Notes: generated from the letters alone by a model not told the origin. DNA of 64,000 bases from a bacterium (GCA_024223715.1 JAAEOA010000188.1:37527-101526); one strand, 5' to 3'; counted from the first letter of the stretch, positions 9,132 through 18,721 are shown. Translations and numbers: made by a program.

Positions 9132-9472
9132 TGGTTCCCCTCCAGAGGATTAAATGAAAACAACTTACAGGAATTGGGACAACCCCAGTTCCTTCCGGAA
9201 AACCACGATATTAATAGTGTTAGGTTATTTTGGGTTCACGGTGCCTTATTTGAAGAAGCCTTGCTAAAAAGGCATCCCATTATGAAGAGAAAATGGAGAA
9301 TCCAATCGCGCCCAGTATCCCAAATCAGCAATTATTACACTTTGCCAATAACCAACACCTGGTAGATCCCCCCTCCGAGTCGCGGACTCTATCACATCTT
9401 CGGTTAACATTGCAAGAATAAATGCTTTTTTGTCCACTTAATTCTACAATAAGGCTGTTTTTAAAGAAATCA
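9132..9472. other. Intergenic region with 5' leader hairpin
   Basis: 341 bp between the start of the PPC-like gene and the end of the M14 peptidase gene. An imperfect stem-loop (9170-9192, GGAATTGGG against CCCCAGTTCC) lies 39-61 bases upstream of the PPC-like start and would fall in its leader. No convincing -35/-10 pair, small gene or RNA gene was found. Confidence 0.4.
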
Positions 9473-11257
9473 TCAACCGCCCCCAATCAGAGGCAATTCT
9501 GAAATTGATCCCGCATCATCAAGTAACCCAACAGGATACACACCTACTTTTTGGTCATAATATGGTGTTTTTTCATAAAACCAGTACCGTATTGCCCATG
9601 GATCAGAAGCAAATTCAGGATCCTCTATTTTCCGCTTTTCCAGTTCCACCAGCAGATTCGGATCGTCAGCAACCATTTCCCGGATCATATCTTCAATGAC
9701 ATAAGACTCCACATATTCCACTCTTTCAAAAATTGCGTCCAAATATCCCCAACGAATCAGGGAATCAGGCCCCTGGGGTTCCAGCAAGTGGGCAATCACC
9801 CTGGCTGATCGCTGATTCATGTCCACAACTGCAGACCCGGCAGGGAAATTTCGGGTCTCGGTCACCATTTCCTGTTCAAAACTGACCGGATGATGGCCTT
9901 CGTATGGGTTTTCTCGCCATTTTGCCCCACTAAAACGCCAGGAGCGTACTTCCAACTCGGTCTTTTCGGTCAAAACCTGGTATTTTATTCCATGCCAATT
10001 CAAACGATCAATTATTTCAGTCCACTGGGGAGGGACTATATAAGCCTCAGGTAACTGAGCTATAACATTGGGAACCAGCTCATCGTATAATTCAACTTCC
10101 ATAGCCTCGGGGGTATCGCTGAAACGGAACCAGTCGCCACCGGTAATCTCACTGGTCACTTTTTCATACGACACTCCCAGAAAAGTAAATGGCCGGTGGT
10201 TATCAGTTAATTTCAAGGTCAAGGCATACGGTTCCCTCCGGAAAACTTTACTGGCAGCAAAATCATCGGCTTGCAAAACTTTTTCCCGCAGGGCTGAAGC
10301 CTCGGAATTTAAATACTCCATGGTCTGGCGAACCAATTGCCGAGCAGCCTGAACTCGGGTTGGATAATCTTTCAGCATGTGAGTTTCGATCAGCAGGCCC
10401 GGCCGGTTTTGCAGCGCGGTGTAACCCTGACTGAATCGGGGGCCCGCCACCCAGGTGGCCAAACCACTTCGTGGATCATGCCATTCTTTGAAAGACACAT
10501 AAGGAGCCATGGGGAAATTCACATCACTCATTCCTGAAATCATGGCGTCTCTATATATACTGGTCCATGAAGAAAGCTCTGCATCCATATTGCCATGAGT
10601 TTCCAGACCGAAAGTAATGGCATATTGATAATCGGCTCCATCGGTACTGTGAATGTCGATAAAAAAGTCGGGCAACCATTCCTGGTACAGCTTGAGCCAG
10701 AATCTCATCTCAGGAGTATCGGCTTTCAGAAAATCGCGGTTCAAATTCTGGTTCCTTGAATTTACACGCCAGCCCATTTCATCGGGACCATTTTGGTTGA
10801 TGCGATTGTATGGACCAAATCTCTCGTGGCCATCGGTATTAAAAATGGGAATAAATAAAAGAGTGACTTTGTCTAATAATTTGCGGGCAACCTCTGGGTT
10901 TGTTGCCAGCTCCCGCATCAACAACATGCCTGCATCTTTCCCGCAACTTTCTCCGGCATGAATGCAAGCCTGAACCAGAAGAACGACTTCATCCTGGCGG
11001 GTAGCGTGTTGGCTGGGAGAAAAGCGATGATCCAGGTCTGCAATAATCAGCGGTAGCAATCGACCTTCCGGACTGGTACCAAAAGTTGTCATCTGCAAGA
11101 CATCGCTCTGTCCGGCCAAATTCCGGAACCAGGTCATTGTTTCATCATAACCGGGAGTTTTTTTCCCACCGGAGGTTTCAAAAAGCGTTTCAGGGACAGG
11201 CTCGGCAAAGGCCACCAACGAAATTAGAAAAAAAATAAATATCCAAGCCACTTTCAT
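9473..11257 (-). CDS. Secreted M14-family zinc carboxypeptidase-like protein
   Basis: 594 residues from the ATG at 11257; a second ATG at 11272 would add five residues, and neither has a strong ribosome site. A signal peptide ends near VAFAEP. The M14 zinc site is visible: HAGE (His100, Glu103) and DIHSTDG (His203), with the substrate-binding NQNLNRDF near 170. Known M14 enzymes cleave C-terminal amino acids or peptidoglycan peptides. The long C-terminal half (about 250 residues) has no motif I recognise, although it resembles extensions seen in other large secreted M14 proteins. Probably periplasmic or secreted. Confidence 0.85.
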   Translation of the reverse strand: MKVAWIFIFFLISLVAFAEPVPETLFETSGGKKTPGYDETMTWFRNLAGQSDVLQMTTFGTSPEGRLLPLIIADLDHRFSPSQHATRQDEVVLLVQACIHAGESCGKDAGMLLMRELATNPEVARKLLDKVTLLFIPIFNTDGHERFGPYNRINQNGPDEMGWRVNSRNQNLNRDFLKADTPEMRFWLKLYQEWLPDFFIDIHSTDGADYQYAITFGLETHGNMDAELSSWTSIYRDAMISGMSDVNFPMAPYVSFKEWHDPRSGLATWVAGPRFSQGYTALQNRPGLLIETHMLKDYPTRVQAARQLVRQTMEYLNSEASALREKVLQADDFAASKVFRREPYALTLKLTDNHRPFTFLGVSYEKVTSEITGGDWFRFSDTPEAMEVELYDELVPNVIAQLPEAYIVPPQWTEIIDRLNWHGIKYQVLTEKTELEVRSWRFSGAKWRENPYEGHHPVSFEQEMVTETRNFPAGSAVVDMNQRSARVIAHLLEPQGPDSLIRWGYLDAIFERVEYVESYVIEDMIREMVADDPNLLVELEKRKIEDPEFASDPWAIRYWFYEKTPYYDQKVGVYPVGLLDDAGSISELPLIGGG

Positions 11258-11529
11258 GATTTTGCAATCCATTCTATTGGGGCCCTTGCCCTTGGTTCAA
11301 GTTGTTAAAAATCAGGCAAATTTCACGGTAAACAACAATGGGCTACGAGCAATCGAAACAACCCGAAGAGAGACATCAGGTTCTTTTGGAGACTTTGAAG
11401 AAACCGCCCGAAAACATCAGAAATGGTATTCCCTCAAAATAGTCAAAACTTTTCCTTCGGGCACATCTTTTGCGCTCATTCCACCAAATAAGACATGTTT
11501 GAGCCCATTGTTTCGAAAGGAACTCGTCC

Positions 11530-12612
11530 ATGAAACGCTTCATCATTCCCCTGACTGTCCTCGGATTACTGATTACAACCTTCATTCCCGGCAATCTTAT
11601 CGCCAATGAATCACCAAGGCGACTCTTCTTTTTGCATCACTCCACTGGACGTTTGTTAATCGAAGAAGGCAACGTTCGCCATCACCTGATCAATGCCAAT
11701 AATTCCGATGGATCCGACTTGGTTTTGTGGGATCATGACTACAATTATATAGGCCTTTCCGACAATGAAGGCGACCTTCTTGGTTACGACTATTCCATCC
11801 CCGAAGACAATACTGACCCTGATGGCCTGCACCAATTATGGACCACCAGCAATTCCGCGCGCGATTCCCTGCTGGCCCGGTATGATATCATCGCCTTCAA
11901 ATCCTGTTACCCAACCTGTGACATTTCCAGTGAAACTCAACTCGACCAATACAAACAATGGTACCTGGAAATGCGAGATTTTTTTGATACAAAAACTGAC
12001 ATAACTTTCATCATTATGTCACCACCGCCAAGACACCGTCTTTCCACCAATCTGGAACATGCCGACCGCGCCCGACGCTTTGCCAACTGGCTCATGAGTG
12101 ATGAATATCTTTATGGCCATACTAATTTAGTAGGTTTTGATTTCTTCGATCTTTGTGCCCAACCGGACGACGGTTCCCCAACTCGAAACATGTTACGATA
12201 TGATTTCGAACGCTCACACACCAATGGTGACTCGCACCCCAACGCCCTTGCCAACCAAACCAATGCACCCTTGTTTGTTGAAGTTCTGGTCAATGCTACC
12301 GAACCATCAACTTCTTCCGCCCGCAATTATCCCGAGCCCGTTTTGTTTCACCATAATCACCCAAATCCTTTCAATCCTTTGACCGTCATTTCATTTGGAC
12401 TTGAACAGGCCCAGTTTGTTGAATTGAAAATTTTCAACATCCACGGTCAACATGTGCGGACTCTTTTTTCAGAGACCCGAAGCGCAGGGAATCACTCTGT
12501 AAACTGGAACGGCCGGAACTCAAATGGTCATGCAGTTAGCAGCGGAATGTACCTGTATCAAATCAGTGGAAATGAGAACACTGTTGTTGGAAAAATGATT
12601 CTGGCCCGTTGA
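11530..12612 (+). CDS. Secreted SGNH-like protein with FlgD-Ig C-terminal domain
   Basis: 360 residues. A signal peptide ends near GNLIANES. The middle region begins RRLFFLHHSTGRLL, and later has SCYPTCDI, TFIIMSPPPRHRL and a final HPNALAN, a layout compatible with an SGNH/GDSL-type fold, but the catalytic serine is uncertain. Residues about 275-360 are an FlgD-Ig-like domain: NHPNPFNPLTVISF near the start, VSSGMYLYQI and KMILAR at the end. In FCB bacteria such domains act as secretion or surface-attachment tails. It stands alone on the plus strand and is divergent from the M14 peptidase gene. Confidence 0.8.
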   Translation: MKRFIIPLTVLGLLITTFIPGNLIANESPRRLFFLHHSTGRLLIEEGNVRHHLINANNSDGSDLVLWDHDYNYIGLSDNEGDLLGYDYSIPEDNTDPDGLHQLWTTSNSARDSLLARYDIIAFKSCYPTCDISSETQLDQYKQWYLEMRDFFDTKTDITFIIMSPPPRHRLSTNLEHADRARRFANWLMSDEYLYGHTNLVGFDFFDLCAQPDDGSPTRNMLRYDFERSHTNGDSHPNALANQTNAPLFVEVLVNATEPSTSSARNYPEPVLFHHNHPNPFNPLTVISFGLEQAQFVELKIFNIHGQHVRTLFSETRSAGNHSVNWNGRNSNGHAVSSGMYLYQISGNENTVVGKMILAR

Positions 12613-12801
12613 CCAGCCAACTCAACTGGACAACTACCTCTTTTATTCTGTCCCTCCATTCACGAGGCAGACGCACTCCTGTGAAAACGCTCTCTCAATT
12701 AGAGCAAAAAAAAAGTTGTACAATTGGGAAAAGGGCGTAATCTTTTGCCCGTGAAGCCGGACCGCTCTCGGCATTAATTTATTTTCTTTGGAAATTACAT
12801 G

Positions 12802-12829
12802 TTGACAGACATGGACAATTCCATAGAAA
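12802..12829 (+). promoter_or_regulatory. Candidate porin promoter
   Basis: A consensus TTGACA (12802-12807), 16-bp spacer and TAGAAA (12824-12829). It is the best promoter-like site upstream of the porin and would give a leader of about 400 bases before the TTG start at 13233. Prediction only. Confidence 0.4.
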
Positions 12830-12974
12830 ATGCGGTTAGGCACTGGTTGTGTCTTGGCAAAACTCGATTCTATCTCGGAAGTGCGATCTTATTAGTTTAA
12901 GAATTTGTACAAGCCGGGGGAAGAGCGAATGCAGACTGACTTTAAAATCATGGGAAATCCCCCAGGCCTTATAA

Positions 12975-12994
12975 CTTGATCCTTCGGGATTGAG
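12975..12994 (+). other. UUCG-capped leader hairpin
   Basis: CTTGATCC-TTCG-GGATTGAG forms an 8-bp stem, including two G-U pairs, closed by a stable UUCG tetraloop. It lies in the predicted untranslated leader of the porin mRNA and could stabilise the RNA or affect translation. Confidence 0.5.
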
Positions 12995-13004
12995 AAAAGG
13001 TCAT

Positions 13005-13251
13005 ATGGGTTTTTCTGTGTATGAGTTGGTTTTGCAGGAGCAACGAGAGTTTCCCACACAACCTGACTCATGGAGAGATGCCATCACTGTGTGGCGACGA
13101 TTTGTTGCAACGGCGTTTAGGTTCGTGGCAACAACAGATTCGAAGTCTCCGCGTGGAGGTCTTCGGACGACCGAAAGTGAAGCTTGTTTTCACTTATCGG
13201 GACACCCCAGTGGATTTCAAGGAGGTCCAACTTTGTTTACTAAGAAAATGA
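13005..13251 (+). pseudogene. Possible broken small gene or leader ORF before the porin
   Basis: Two frames give protein-like segments. From the ATG at 13005 (AAAAGG upstream) one reads MGFSVYELVLQEQREF onward, in frame with the porin. After about 30 codons the text continues more convincingly in the next frame (LGSWQQQIRSLRVEVFGRP, then LVFTYRDTPVDFKEV), ending at a TGA at 13249-13251. A single frameshift joining the two would give a protein of about 80 residues. I do not recognise the family. It may be a decayed gene, an overlapping leader ORF, or chance. Confidence 0.25.
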
Positions 13252-14252
13252 TTGCTCTGATGGTTCTGGCTACCATGCTGGTATCTGGTGCTGCTATGGC
13301 CGGCGACGGCTTCAAAGTCTACGGAAAACTTCACACTTCCCTCGATTACATGAGTGACAGTGAAGATAGCCAGATCATGATGGCTAACAACAGCTCACGC
13401 TTTGGCCTCAAAGGTTCCAAAGAACTTAGCGAAAAATTGACCTTCATCTGGCAATTGGAAAATGACGTTAACCTGGCTCAATTTGGTGCCAACACTTTGG
13501 CTACCCGTAACAGCTTCATTGGTCTGACTGGTGACTGGGGTACCTTCCTGTACGGTATCCATGACACCCCCTTCAAAACTGTTGGCCGTAAAGGTACCTT
13601 CTTCTACGATGAAATTGGTGACAGCCGTCAAATGACCATGGGCTGGGACCGTCGTCTGCAAGACGTAGTAGTCTATGCTTCTCCTGACATGAGTGGTTTC
13701 GGCGTTGTTGCCGGCTACATGTTGGACCAAGGCGCCCTGGGTGCTGATGACGCCATGACTGCCATGAGCATCTCTGGTGCTTACAAAACTGAAGAACTGT
13801 ACTTCGGTGCTGCATACGAAGCTCTGAGCGAAGGCTTTAGCGCAGACAAGCAATCCGGTATCCGTGCTACTGCAAAATACAACTTCGGCACCTTCGCTGT
13901 TGCTGGTCTGTTCCAGACCCTGAGCAACTTCGGTGGCGTTGCTGACGCAAGTGCACAAACCTTTGGTCTGGAAGGTAAATTCAGCTTCAGCGACCAATAC
14001 GCTGCTAAGGCTGCCTACTACATGGCTGACCCTAACACCGATACCGATGATAACGAATACAGCCTGCTGGCCTTTGGCGTGGACCGCGACCTCACTCAAA
14101 AAACCTACATGTACGTACAGTACGCTATGGTCATGAATGGCGATGGCGCCATGCAGGGCGTTGGCGGACCCGGTCACGGTTCCACCATTGGCGCTTCTGC
14201 TGCCGGCGAAAGCCCCACGGGCATCAGCTGGGGTATGGCTACAAAATTCTAA
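13233..14252 (+). CDS. Gram-negative outer-membrane porin
   Basis: 339 residues. I chose the TTG at 13233 because GGAGGT lies 7 bases upstream and it yields a proper signal peptide (MFTKKMIALMVLATMLVSG, cleaved near AMA); the ATG at 13248 lacks the basic N-terminus. The mature part is a porin barrel of the general Gram-negative type: it starts GFKVYGKLHTSLDYM, has NNSSRFGLKG, WQLENDVN and NSFIGLTGDWGTFLYGIHDTP, and strands with alternating aromatic residues, ending in ISWGMATKF, a typical C-terminal phenylalanine. Codon use is strongly biased to a few codons (CTG, GGT, CGT), which suggests high expression. It forms diffusion channels for small solutes. Confidence 0.9.
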   Translation: MFTKKMIALMVLATMLVSGAAMAGDGFKVYGKLHTSLDYMSDSEDSQIMMANNSSRFGLKGSKELSEKLTFIWQLENDVNLAQFGANTLATRNSFIGLTGDWGTFLYGIHDTPFKTVGRKGTFFYDEIGDSRQMTMGWDRRLQDVVVYASPDMSGFGVVAGYMLDQGALGADDAMTAMSISGAYKTEELYFGAAYEALSEGFSADKQSGIRATAKYNFGTFAVAGLFQTLSNFGGVADASAQTFGLEGKFSFSDQYAAKAAYYMADPNTDTDDNEYSLLAFGVDRDLTQKTYMYVQYAMVMNGDGAMQGVGGPGHGSTIGASAAGESPTGISWGMATKF

Positions 14253-14278
14253 GTTCGAAAGAACATAGGATTCTCTTT

Positions 14279-14310
14279 GGGAAACCCTGGGCATCAGCCT
14301 GGGGTTTTCC
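14279..14310 (+). terminator. Stem-loop terminator after the porin
   Basis: An inverted repeat (GGGAAACCCTGGGC against GCCTGGGGTTTTCC, loop ATCA) starts 27 bases after the porin stop. The stem is strong but the following T-tract is interrupted (TTTTCC), so termination may be partial. Confidence 0.6.
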
Positions 14311-14316
14311 ATATAT

Positions 14317-14368
14317 TGCAGGTTTTCCATTTTTTGCAGGTTTCCATTTTTTGCAGGTTTCCATTTTT
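14317..14368 (+). repeat. Three tandem 17-18 bp repeats
   Basis: Unit TGCAGGTTTCCATTTTT occurs three times in a row at 14317-14334 (one extra T), 14335-14351 and 14352-14368. They lie between the porin terminator and the promoter of the CotH-domain gene. Confidence 0.9.
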
Positions 14369-14409
14369 TCACCAAACACAATTTGAAATTTCTATTTGAT
14401 GAGTTTTTG

Positions 14410-14418
14410 TGGTATAAT
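14410..14418 (+). promoter_or_regulatory. Extended -10 promoter of the CotH-domain gene
   Basis: TGGTATAAT matches a perfect extended -10 element; only a weak -35 (TTCTAT, 14390-14395) is present. It ends 31 bases before the start codon at 14450. Confidence 0.6.
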
Positions 14419-14449
14419 ACTGCAAACACTTTTCCTTGGAGATTCCTCA

Positions 14450-17400
14450 ATGTGCCGTTCCTGCTGCCCAACCAGAGCATTCATTTATTCTTTCTCCATC
14501 CCGGCCCTGCTTCTGGTCCTTTTTGTTGCCCTGCCCAGCAATGCCCAAGTGGTTATTAATGAGTTTGTTCCCGCCAATACCGACGGCCTCCTCGATGAAG
14601 ACAGCGATACCAGCGACTGGATTGAACTGGTCAACCTTGGAACCGAGCCTGTTGATCTTACTGGTTGGGGACTAAGCGATAACCCAGCCATACCTTTAAA
14701 GTGGCAATTCCCCCAATATCACATTTCACCTGGTGAGCACCTGCTTATTTTTGCCTCGGCCAAAGATCGGCAATCTGCGAATTTCTGGCACACCATTGTT
14801 AACCGAGGTGACCTTTTTCGATACCGAGCCAATGAAACCGCTCCTCCGGTCGATTGGCATTTGTCATCGTTCGACGATTCCGCTTGGCCGGAAGGGCCTT
14901 CTGGATTTGGTTACAGCGACAACGACGACAATACTATTCTTCCCTCCTGCCAATCGGCGTCACTACGCCATAATTTTATGATTGAAAATCTTTCCGAAAC
15001 CAGTCTTTTGGTTTTGCACATTGATTATGATGATGGTTTTGTTGCCTGGATCAACGGTCAGGAAATCATTCGTGAAAATCTTCCTCCCATTGAAGACCTG
15101 CAATGGGACACCCTTCCCGGCACCAGCCACGAAGCCCAAATGTACCATGGCAGCCAGCCCAATCGTTATGTGTTTAAGACTTCCGAATTGCCCCTGCAGC
15201 AGGGGACGAACCTGCTGAGCATTGAAGTCCACAACGTAAGTAACATTGCCGATGACCTCAGCCTGATTCCTTTTCTGACTTTGGGACTGGCCTCAGAACC
15301 GGCAGGAGGAGCCTCGGTCAGTTCGGAAATTGATGACCAATTTCCCATTTTGCACACCAACTTCAAACTCTCAGCCTCTGGTGAAGACGTCGTTCTGACC
15401 AACAATTATTTCGCCAATCAGGATGCCATCAACTACGGTCCCATGGTGGCCGACTTTTCACTGGGCCGCCATCCCGACGGTCTGGGCCCCTGGTTGCTTA
15501 TGAGTGAAACCACCCCCGGCCAGGCCAACAGTGAAACGGCCTACAGTGGCTTTGCAGAAGCCCCCACTGTTGACCTTCCCGGTGGTTTTTATTCTGGTCC
15601 GGTGGTGGTTCAAATCACTCCCCCAGTCAGTGGTGGCGAAGTCCGATTTTCTCTCAACTCCGATGAGCCCGACGAAGCGAACAATCTTCTTGATGGATCG
15701 ATTACGATTTCCGAAACCACAGTCTTGCGCACCCGCACCTTGGCCACGGGTCTTTTCCCCAGCACCATTGTCACCAACACCTACATCATCGATGACCCCA
15801 GTGAATTACCGGCAACCTGTCTGGTTACCGACCCCCTGAATTTGCACGACAGAGATATCGGAATTTTTGTGGAAGCAAATATCTGGGAAGACTGGGAACG
15901 ACCCATGCACATCGAACTTTTTGAAACCGATGGCACCACTGCGCTGAAGCAAGATGCCGGAGTTCAGCTCTTTGGTGGCGGCAGCCGGCAAAATGCTCAG
16001 AAAAGTTTGCGGCTGATAGCCCGCAGTGGTTATGGTGACGATACTTTTTCCCACTCTGTTTTTGATGAGCGCCCCCTGAATGAATACAACCAATTGGTTT
16101 TTCGCAATTCGGGCAGCGAATGGCGACACACAATGATGCGTGACGGACTCATGCACCGCCTGATCAGCCATACCGATGTCGATCACCTGGCTTGGCGCCC
16201 CAATCGAATTTACCTGAATGGTCAGTACTGGGGAATGCTTCACGCCCGGGAACATGTCGATGCTGATTATATTGCCGCCAATAATGGCGTAGACGCCAAC
16301 AACATGGACCTGATCAAAGACCACGACGAAGTAAAAGCCGGCGACATAACCCACTTCGAAAACATGATGGATTTTGTGCGTTACAATTGGCTGGGAAATG
16401 GCGACAACTTTGCCTGGATGGAAACTCAAATGGATATGGAAAATTTCATTAACTATAATGTTTTTGAAATTTTCCTGGGCAATACCGACTGGCCAGGACA
16501 AAACATTGCCTGCTGGCGTCCCCGCACTGAACAAGGCCGCTGGCGATGGATCTTCTATGATCTGGATTTTGGCCTGGGCCTCTACGAAGACTACAATCAC
16601 GATACGCTGGAGTTTGCCCTCAGTTACAGTTATGATGAATGGCCCAACCCTGCCCATAGCACCTTGCTGTTGCGCCGACTAATGGTTAATAGCCAATTCT
16701 CCCATCAGTTCATCAACAGCTACTGTGACCATCTGAACACGACTTTTTTAGCCCATCGAACTGAGGGCATACGTCAGGAAGTCCTTGCGGCCATTGAGCC
16801 TGAAATTGTTCGCCACCGGGACAAATGGGAGCACTCACCAATGTTCTGGGACTACACCATGGGCGTGGTTCAGGAATATTTGCAACTGCGACCCGCTTCA
16901 GCCAGGGAGCACCTCAGGGAGAAATTTGAACTGCAGGATGATGTCACCTTATCTCTGTCCATGTCCCCGCCCCATGCCGGGTCCATTCGCCTGAGTGCTG
17001 TTACCATCGACACCACTTTTACGGGAACATATTTCCGCAATCACTCCCTTTCAGTCACAGCTGTTCCTGCTTCGGGTTACGTATTCAGTGGATGGGCCAA
17101 CCCGGAACGTCCCCAGGTGCCAGTATTGGATCTTGCCATGGCAGACAATGAAAACCTGGTTGCTGTTTTTATTGAAGCACCTCCTGAGGGCACGGTGGTC
17201 ATCAATGAAATTTGTTATAACGCCTCTGCCTCCTGGAACACCGATGACTGGATTGAACTGCACAACCCCGGCCAAAACCCGGTGGATATTTCTCTTTGGA
17301 AGTTCCGCGACTCCAGTGACAGCCACTTGTACACTTTACCCGATTCGCAAATTTTGCCCGCCGGTGGTTTTGCGGTGCTTTGCAGAAATACGACCCTTCT

Positions 17401-17971
17401 TCAATACTACCATCCTGAAGTGACTCCACTTGCCGGAAATTTTGATTTCGGCCTCAGTGGCAGTGGTGAAGCCCTGCGTCTTTTTGATGCCCAGGACAAC
17501 CTTATGGACACCGTTGTTTATGATGACCAAAGCCCCTGGCCTCCTGAGGCTGACGGTTGGGGCCCCACTCTTGAACTGATCGACCCCTGGCTGGATAACG
17601 CCCTGGCTGAAAGCTGGGTTGCATCTGAAGGATACGGCTCCCCCGGTGCCTCCAACTCAGAATTATCTGCTGCCGATGGTTTTCCGGAATTATTGCAGAT
17701 CGACCTTTTTCAACCTCACCCCAATCCCTTCAACCCATTAACTCACATATCCTTTACTTTGGATGCGGCCCGTCGCGTTGATGTGGCCGTATTTGATTTG
17801 GCCGGTCGTCGGGTTCGCACACTTGCTGGTGGGTCTTTTACTGCGGGCTTACACCACCTGACCTGGAATGGAAAGAATGACCATGGCAAAGGTGTTTCTT
17901 CCGGGGTTTATTTTGTGGGAATGAAATCGGGTGACTTCCAGGCAACCAGGAAAGTTATGCTCCTGAAATAA
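14450..17971 (+). CDS. Large secreted CotH-kinase/lamin-tail protein with FlgD-Ig tail
   Basis: 1173 residues from the ATG at 14450 (GGAG upstream). After a signal peptide (ending near PSNAQ) come: a lamin-tail domain (VVINEFVPANTDG, DWIELVNLG, LTGWGLSDN); a beta-sandwich region around LVLHIDYDDGFVAWINGQE; a chitobiase-like segment (GGFYSGPVVVQITPP); and a CotH-like kinase fold with KSLRLIAR, EYNQLVFRNSGSEW, YLNGQYWGMLHAREHVD and RWRWIFYDLDFGLG. A second lamin-tail domain (VVINEICYNASASWN) and a closing FlgD-Ig domain (PHPNPFNPLTHISF to SSGVYFVGM) follow. CotH-family kinases phosphorylate surface proteins in spores; here activity is unproven. Probably cell-surface or exported. Confidence 0.88.
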   Translation: MCRSCCPTRAFIYSFSIPALLLVLFVALPSNAQVVINEFVPANTDGLLDEDSDTSDWIELVNLGTEPVDLTGWGLSDNPAIPLKWQFPQYHISPGEHLLIFASAKDRQSANFWHTIVNRGDLFRYRANETAPPVDWHLSSFDDSAWPEGPSGFGYSDNDDNTILPSCQSASLRHNFMIENLSETSLLVLHIDYDDGFVAWINGQEIIRENLPPIEDLQWDTLPGTSHEAQMYHGSQPNRYVFKTSELPLQQGTNLLSIEVHNVSNIADDLSLIPFLTLGLASEPAGGASVSSEIDDQFPILHTNFKLSASGEDVVLTNNYFANQDAINYGPMVADFSLGRHPDGLGPWLLMSETTPGQANSETAYSGFAEAPTVDLPGGFYSGPVVVQITPPVSGGEVRFSLNSDEPDEANNLLDGSITISETTVLRTRTLATGLFPSTIVTNTYIIDDPSELPATCLVTDPLNLHDRDIGIFVEANIWEDWERPMHIELFETDGTTALKQDAGVQLFGGGSRQNAQKSLRLIARSGYGDDTFSHSVFDERPLNEYNQLVFRNSGSEWRHTMMRDGLMHRLISHTDVDHLAWRPNRIYLNGQYWGMLHAREHVDADYIAANNGVDANNMDLIKDHDEVKAGDITHFENMMDFVRYNWLGNGDNFAWMETQMDMENFINYNVFEIFLGNTDWPGQNIACWRPRTEQGRWRWIFYDLDFGLGLYEDYNHDTLEFALSYSYDEWPNPAHSTLLLRRLMVNSQFSHQFINSYCDHLNTTFLAHRTEGIRQEVLAAIEPEIVRHRDKWEHSPMFWDYTMGVVQEYLQLRPASAREHLREKFELQDDVTLSLSMSPPHAGSIRLSAVTIDTTFTGTYFRNHSLSVTAVPASGYVFSGWANPERPQVPVLDLAMADNENLVAVFIEAPPEGTVVINEICYNASASWNTDDWIELHNPGQNPVDISLWKFRDSSDSHLYTLPDSQILPAGGFAVLCRNTTLLQYYHPEVTPLAGNFDFGLSGSGEALRLFDAQDNLMDTVVYDDQSPWPPEADGWGPTLELIDPWLDNALAESWVASEGYGSPGASNSELSAADGFPELLQIDLFQPHPNPFNPLTHISFTLDAARRVDVAVFDLAGRRVRTLAGGSFTAGLHHLTWNGKNDHGKGVSSGVYFVGMKSGDFQATRKVMLLK

Positions 17972-18029
17972 CTCACGTTTTTCTCATTCCATCCGATAAT
18001 GCTTCTGAAAACCTTAATTTTCAGGAGAG

Positions 18030-18683
18030 ATGATTTTGCGCATCCTATCGATTTTTTTTCTCGTTTTAACTTTGGTCCTGTGGGCTTTGCCTGTTCATGC
18101 TGGTAAACAGGGCTCAAACCAACTTGAAACCAGAACCATCAACCTGGATTCTTTTTCCGCTATTGAAATTAAGGGTTCTTTTGATGTGGACATTCGTTTC
18201 GGAGCACGTCAAAAAGTTGAAATCACCATCGATGACAATTTGTGGGATGTTTTTAATACCCGGGTTCGAGGTCAGTGGTTGTACCTGAATTGGGGGCGAC
18301 AATGCCAACCCAGCTCCCGGTGCAAGGTGACCCTTGTTGTCACAAATCTCACCCAGGTAATTGCAAACGAGAGTGGTGATGTGAGGATCCATAACTTTGA
18401 TGGGTATAAATTCAGTTATGTATTACGAGGCTCCGGCAACCTTAAAATGAATGGTTCGGTGAATAATCTGGATATTCACATGAATGGAACCGGGTTCGCT
18501 GATGTGCGAAAGCTTAAGGCCAGAACGGTTGATGTGGCTATCGTGAACAGTGGGGATGCCAGTGTCTATGCTACCGATCGACTTCGGGCCAGGATCTCTG
18601 GGCTTGGCATTCTAAACTACAGCGGCAACCCTCTTCATAAGGACACTCGTGCCTCGGGCCTGGGTAAAATTCAGAGATATTAA
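18030..18683 (+). CDS. GIN-domain (DUF2807) exported protein
   Basis: 217 residues. A signal peptide ends near PVHAG. The rest is a right-handed beta-helix-like GIN domain: IKGSFDVDIRFG, VTLVVTNLTQVIANESGDV, YVLRGSGNLKMNG, VNSGDASVYA and GLGKIQRY. Family members are periplasmic or surface proteins of unknown role. The AGGAG site lies only 2 bases from the ATG at 18030 but 8 bases from an in-frame TTG at 18036, so the TTG (giving MRILSIFF) may be the true start. Confidence 0.85.
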   Translation: MILRILSIFFLVLTLVLWALPVHAGKQGSNQLETRTINLDSFSAIEIKGSFDVDIRFGARQKVEITIDDNLWDVFNTRVRGQWLYLNWGRQCQPSSRCKVTLVVTNLTQVIANESGDVRIHNFDGYKFSYVLRGSGNLKMNGSVNNLDIHMNGTGFADVRKLKARTVDVAIVNSGDASVYATDRLRARISGLGILNYSGNPLHKDTRASGLGKIQRY

Positions 18684-18712
18684 AAGATTTCGCTTTCTTT
18701 TCGCCGTGGCTT

Positions 18713-18721
18713 TGTTATATT
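18713..18721 (+). promoter_or_regulatory. Candidate extended -10 promoter of the second DinB gene
   Basis: TGTTATATT matches the TGnTATAAT extended -10 pattern with one mismatch, 41 bases before the start at 18763. Confidence 0.4.

Larger units (their letters stand above)
12613..13004. other. Intergenic region upstream of the porin leader
   Basis: About 390 bp without a gene I can support. It contains a candidate promoter at 12802-12829 and the start of what would be a long leader of the porin mRNA. A 66-codon minus-strand frame (12643-12843) has no recognisable features and was not called. Confidence 0.4.

Noticed and set aside
12643..12843. 66-codon minus-strand frame upstream of the porin
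   Set aside because: No ribosome site, no motif and overlaps the predicted promoter; insufficient evidence for a gene.
13395..14480. Long antisense frame opposite the porin (361 codons)
   Set aside because: A shadow produced by the porin's strong codon bias; no ribosome site or family match.
15806..16657. Antisense frame inside the CotH-domain gene
   Set aside because: Shadow of a well-supported secreted protein.
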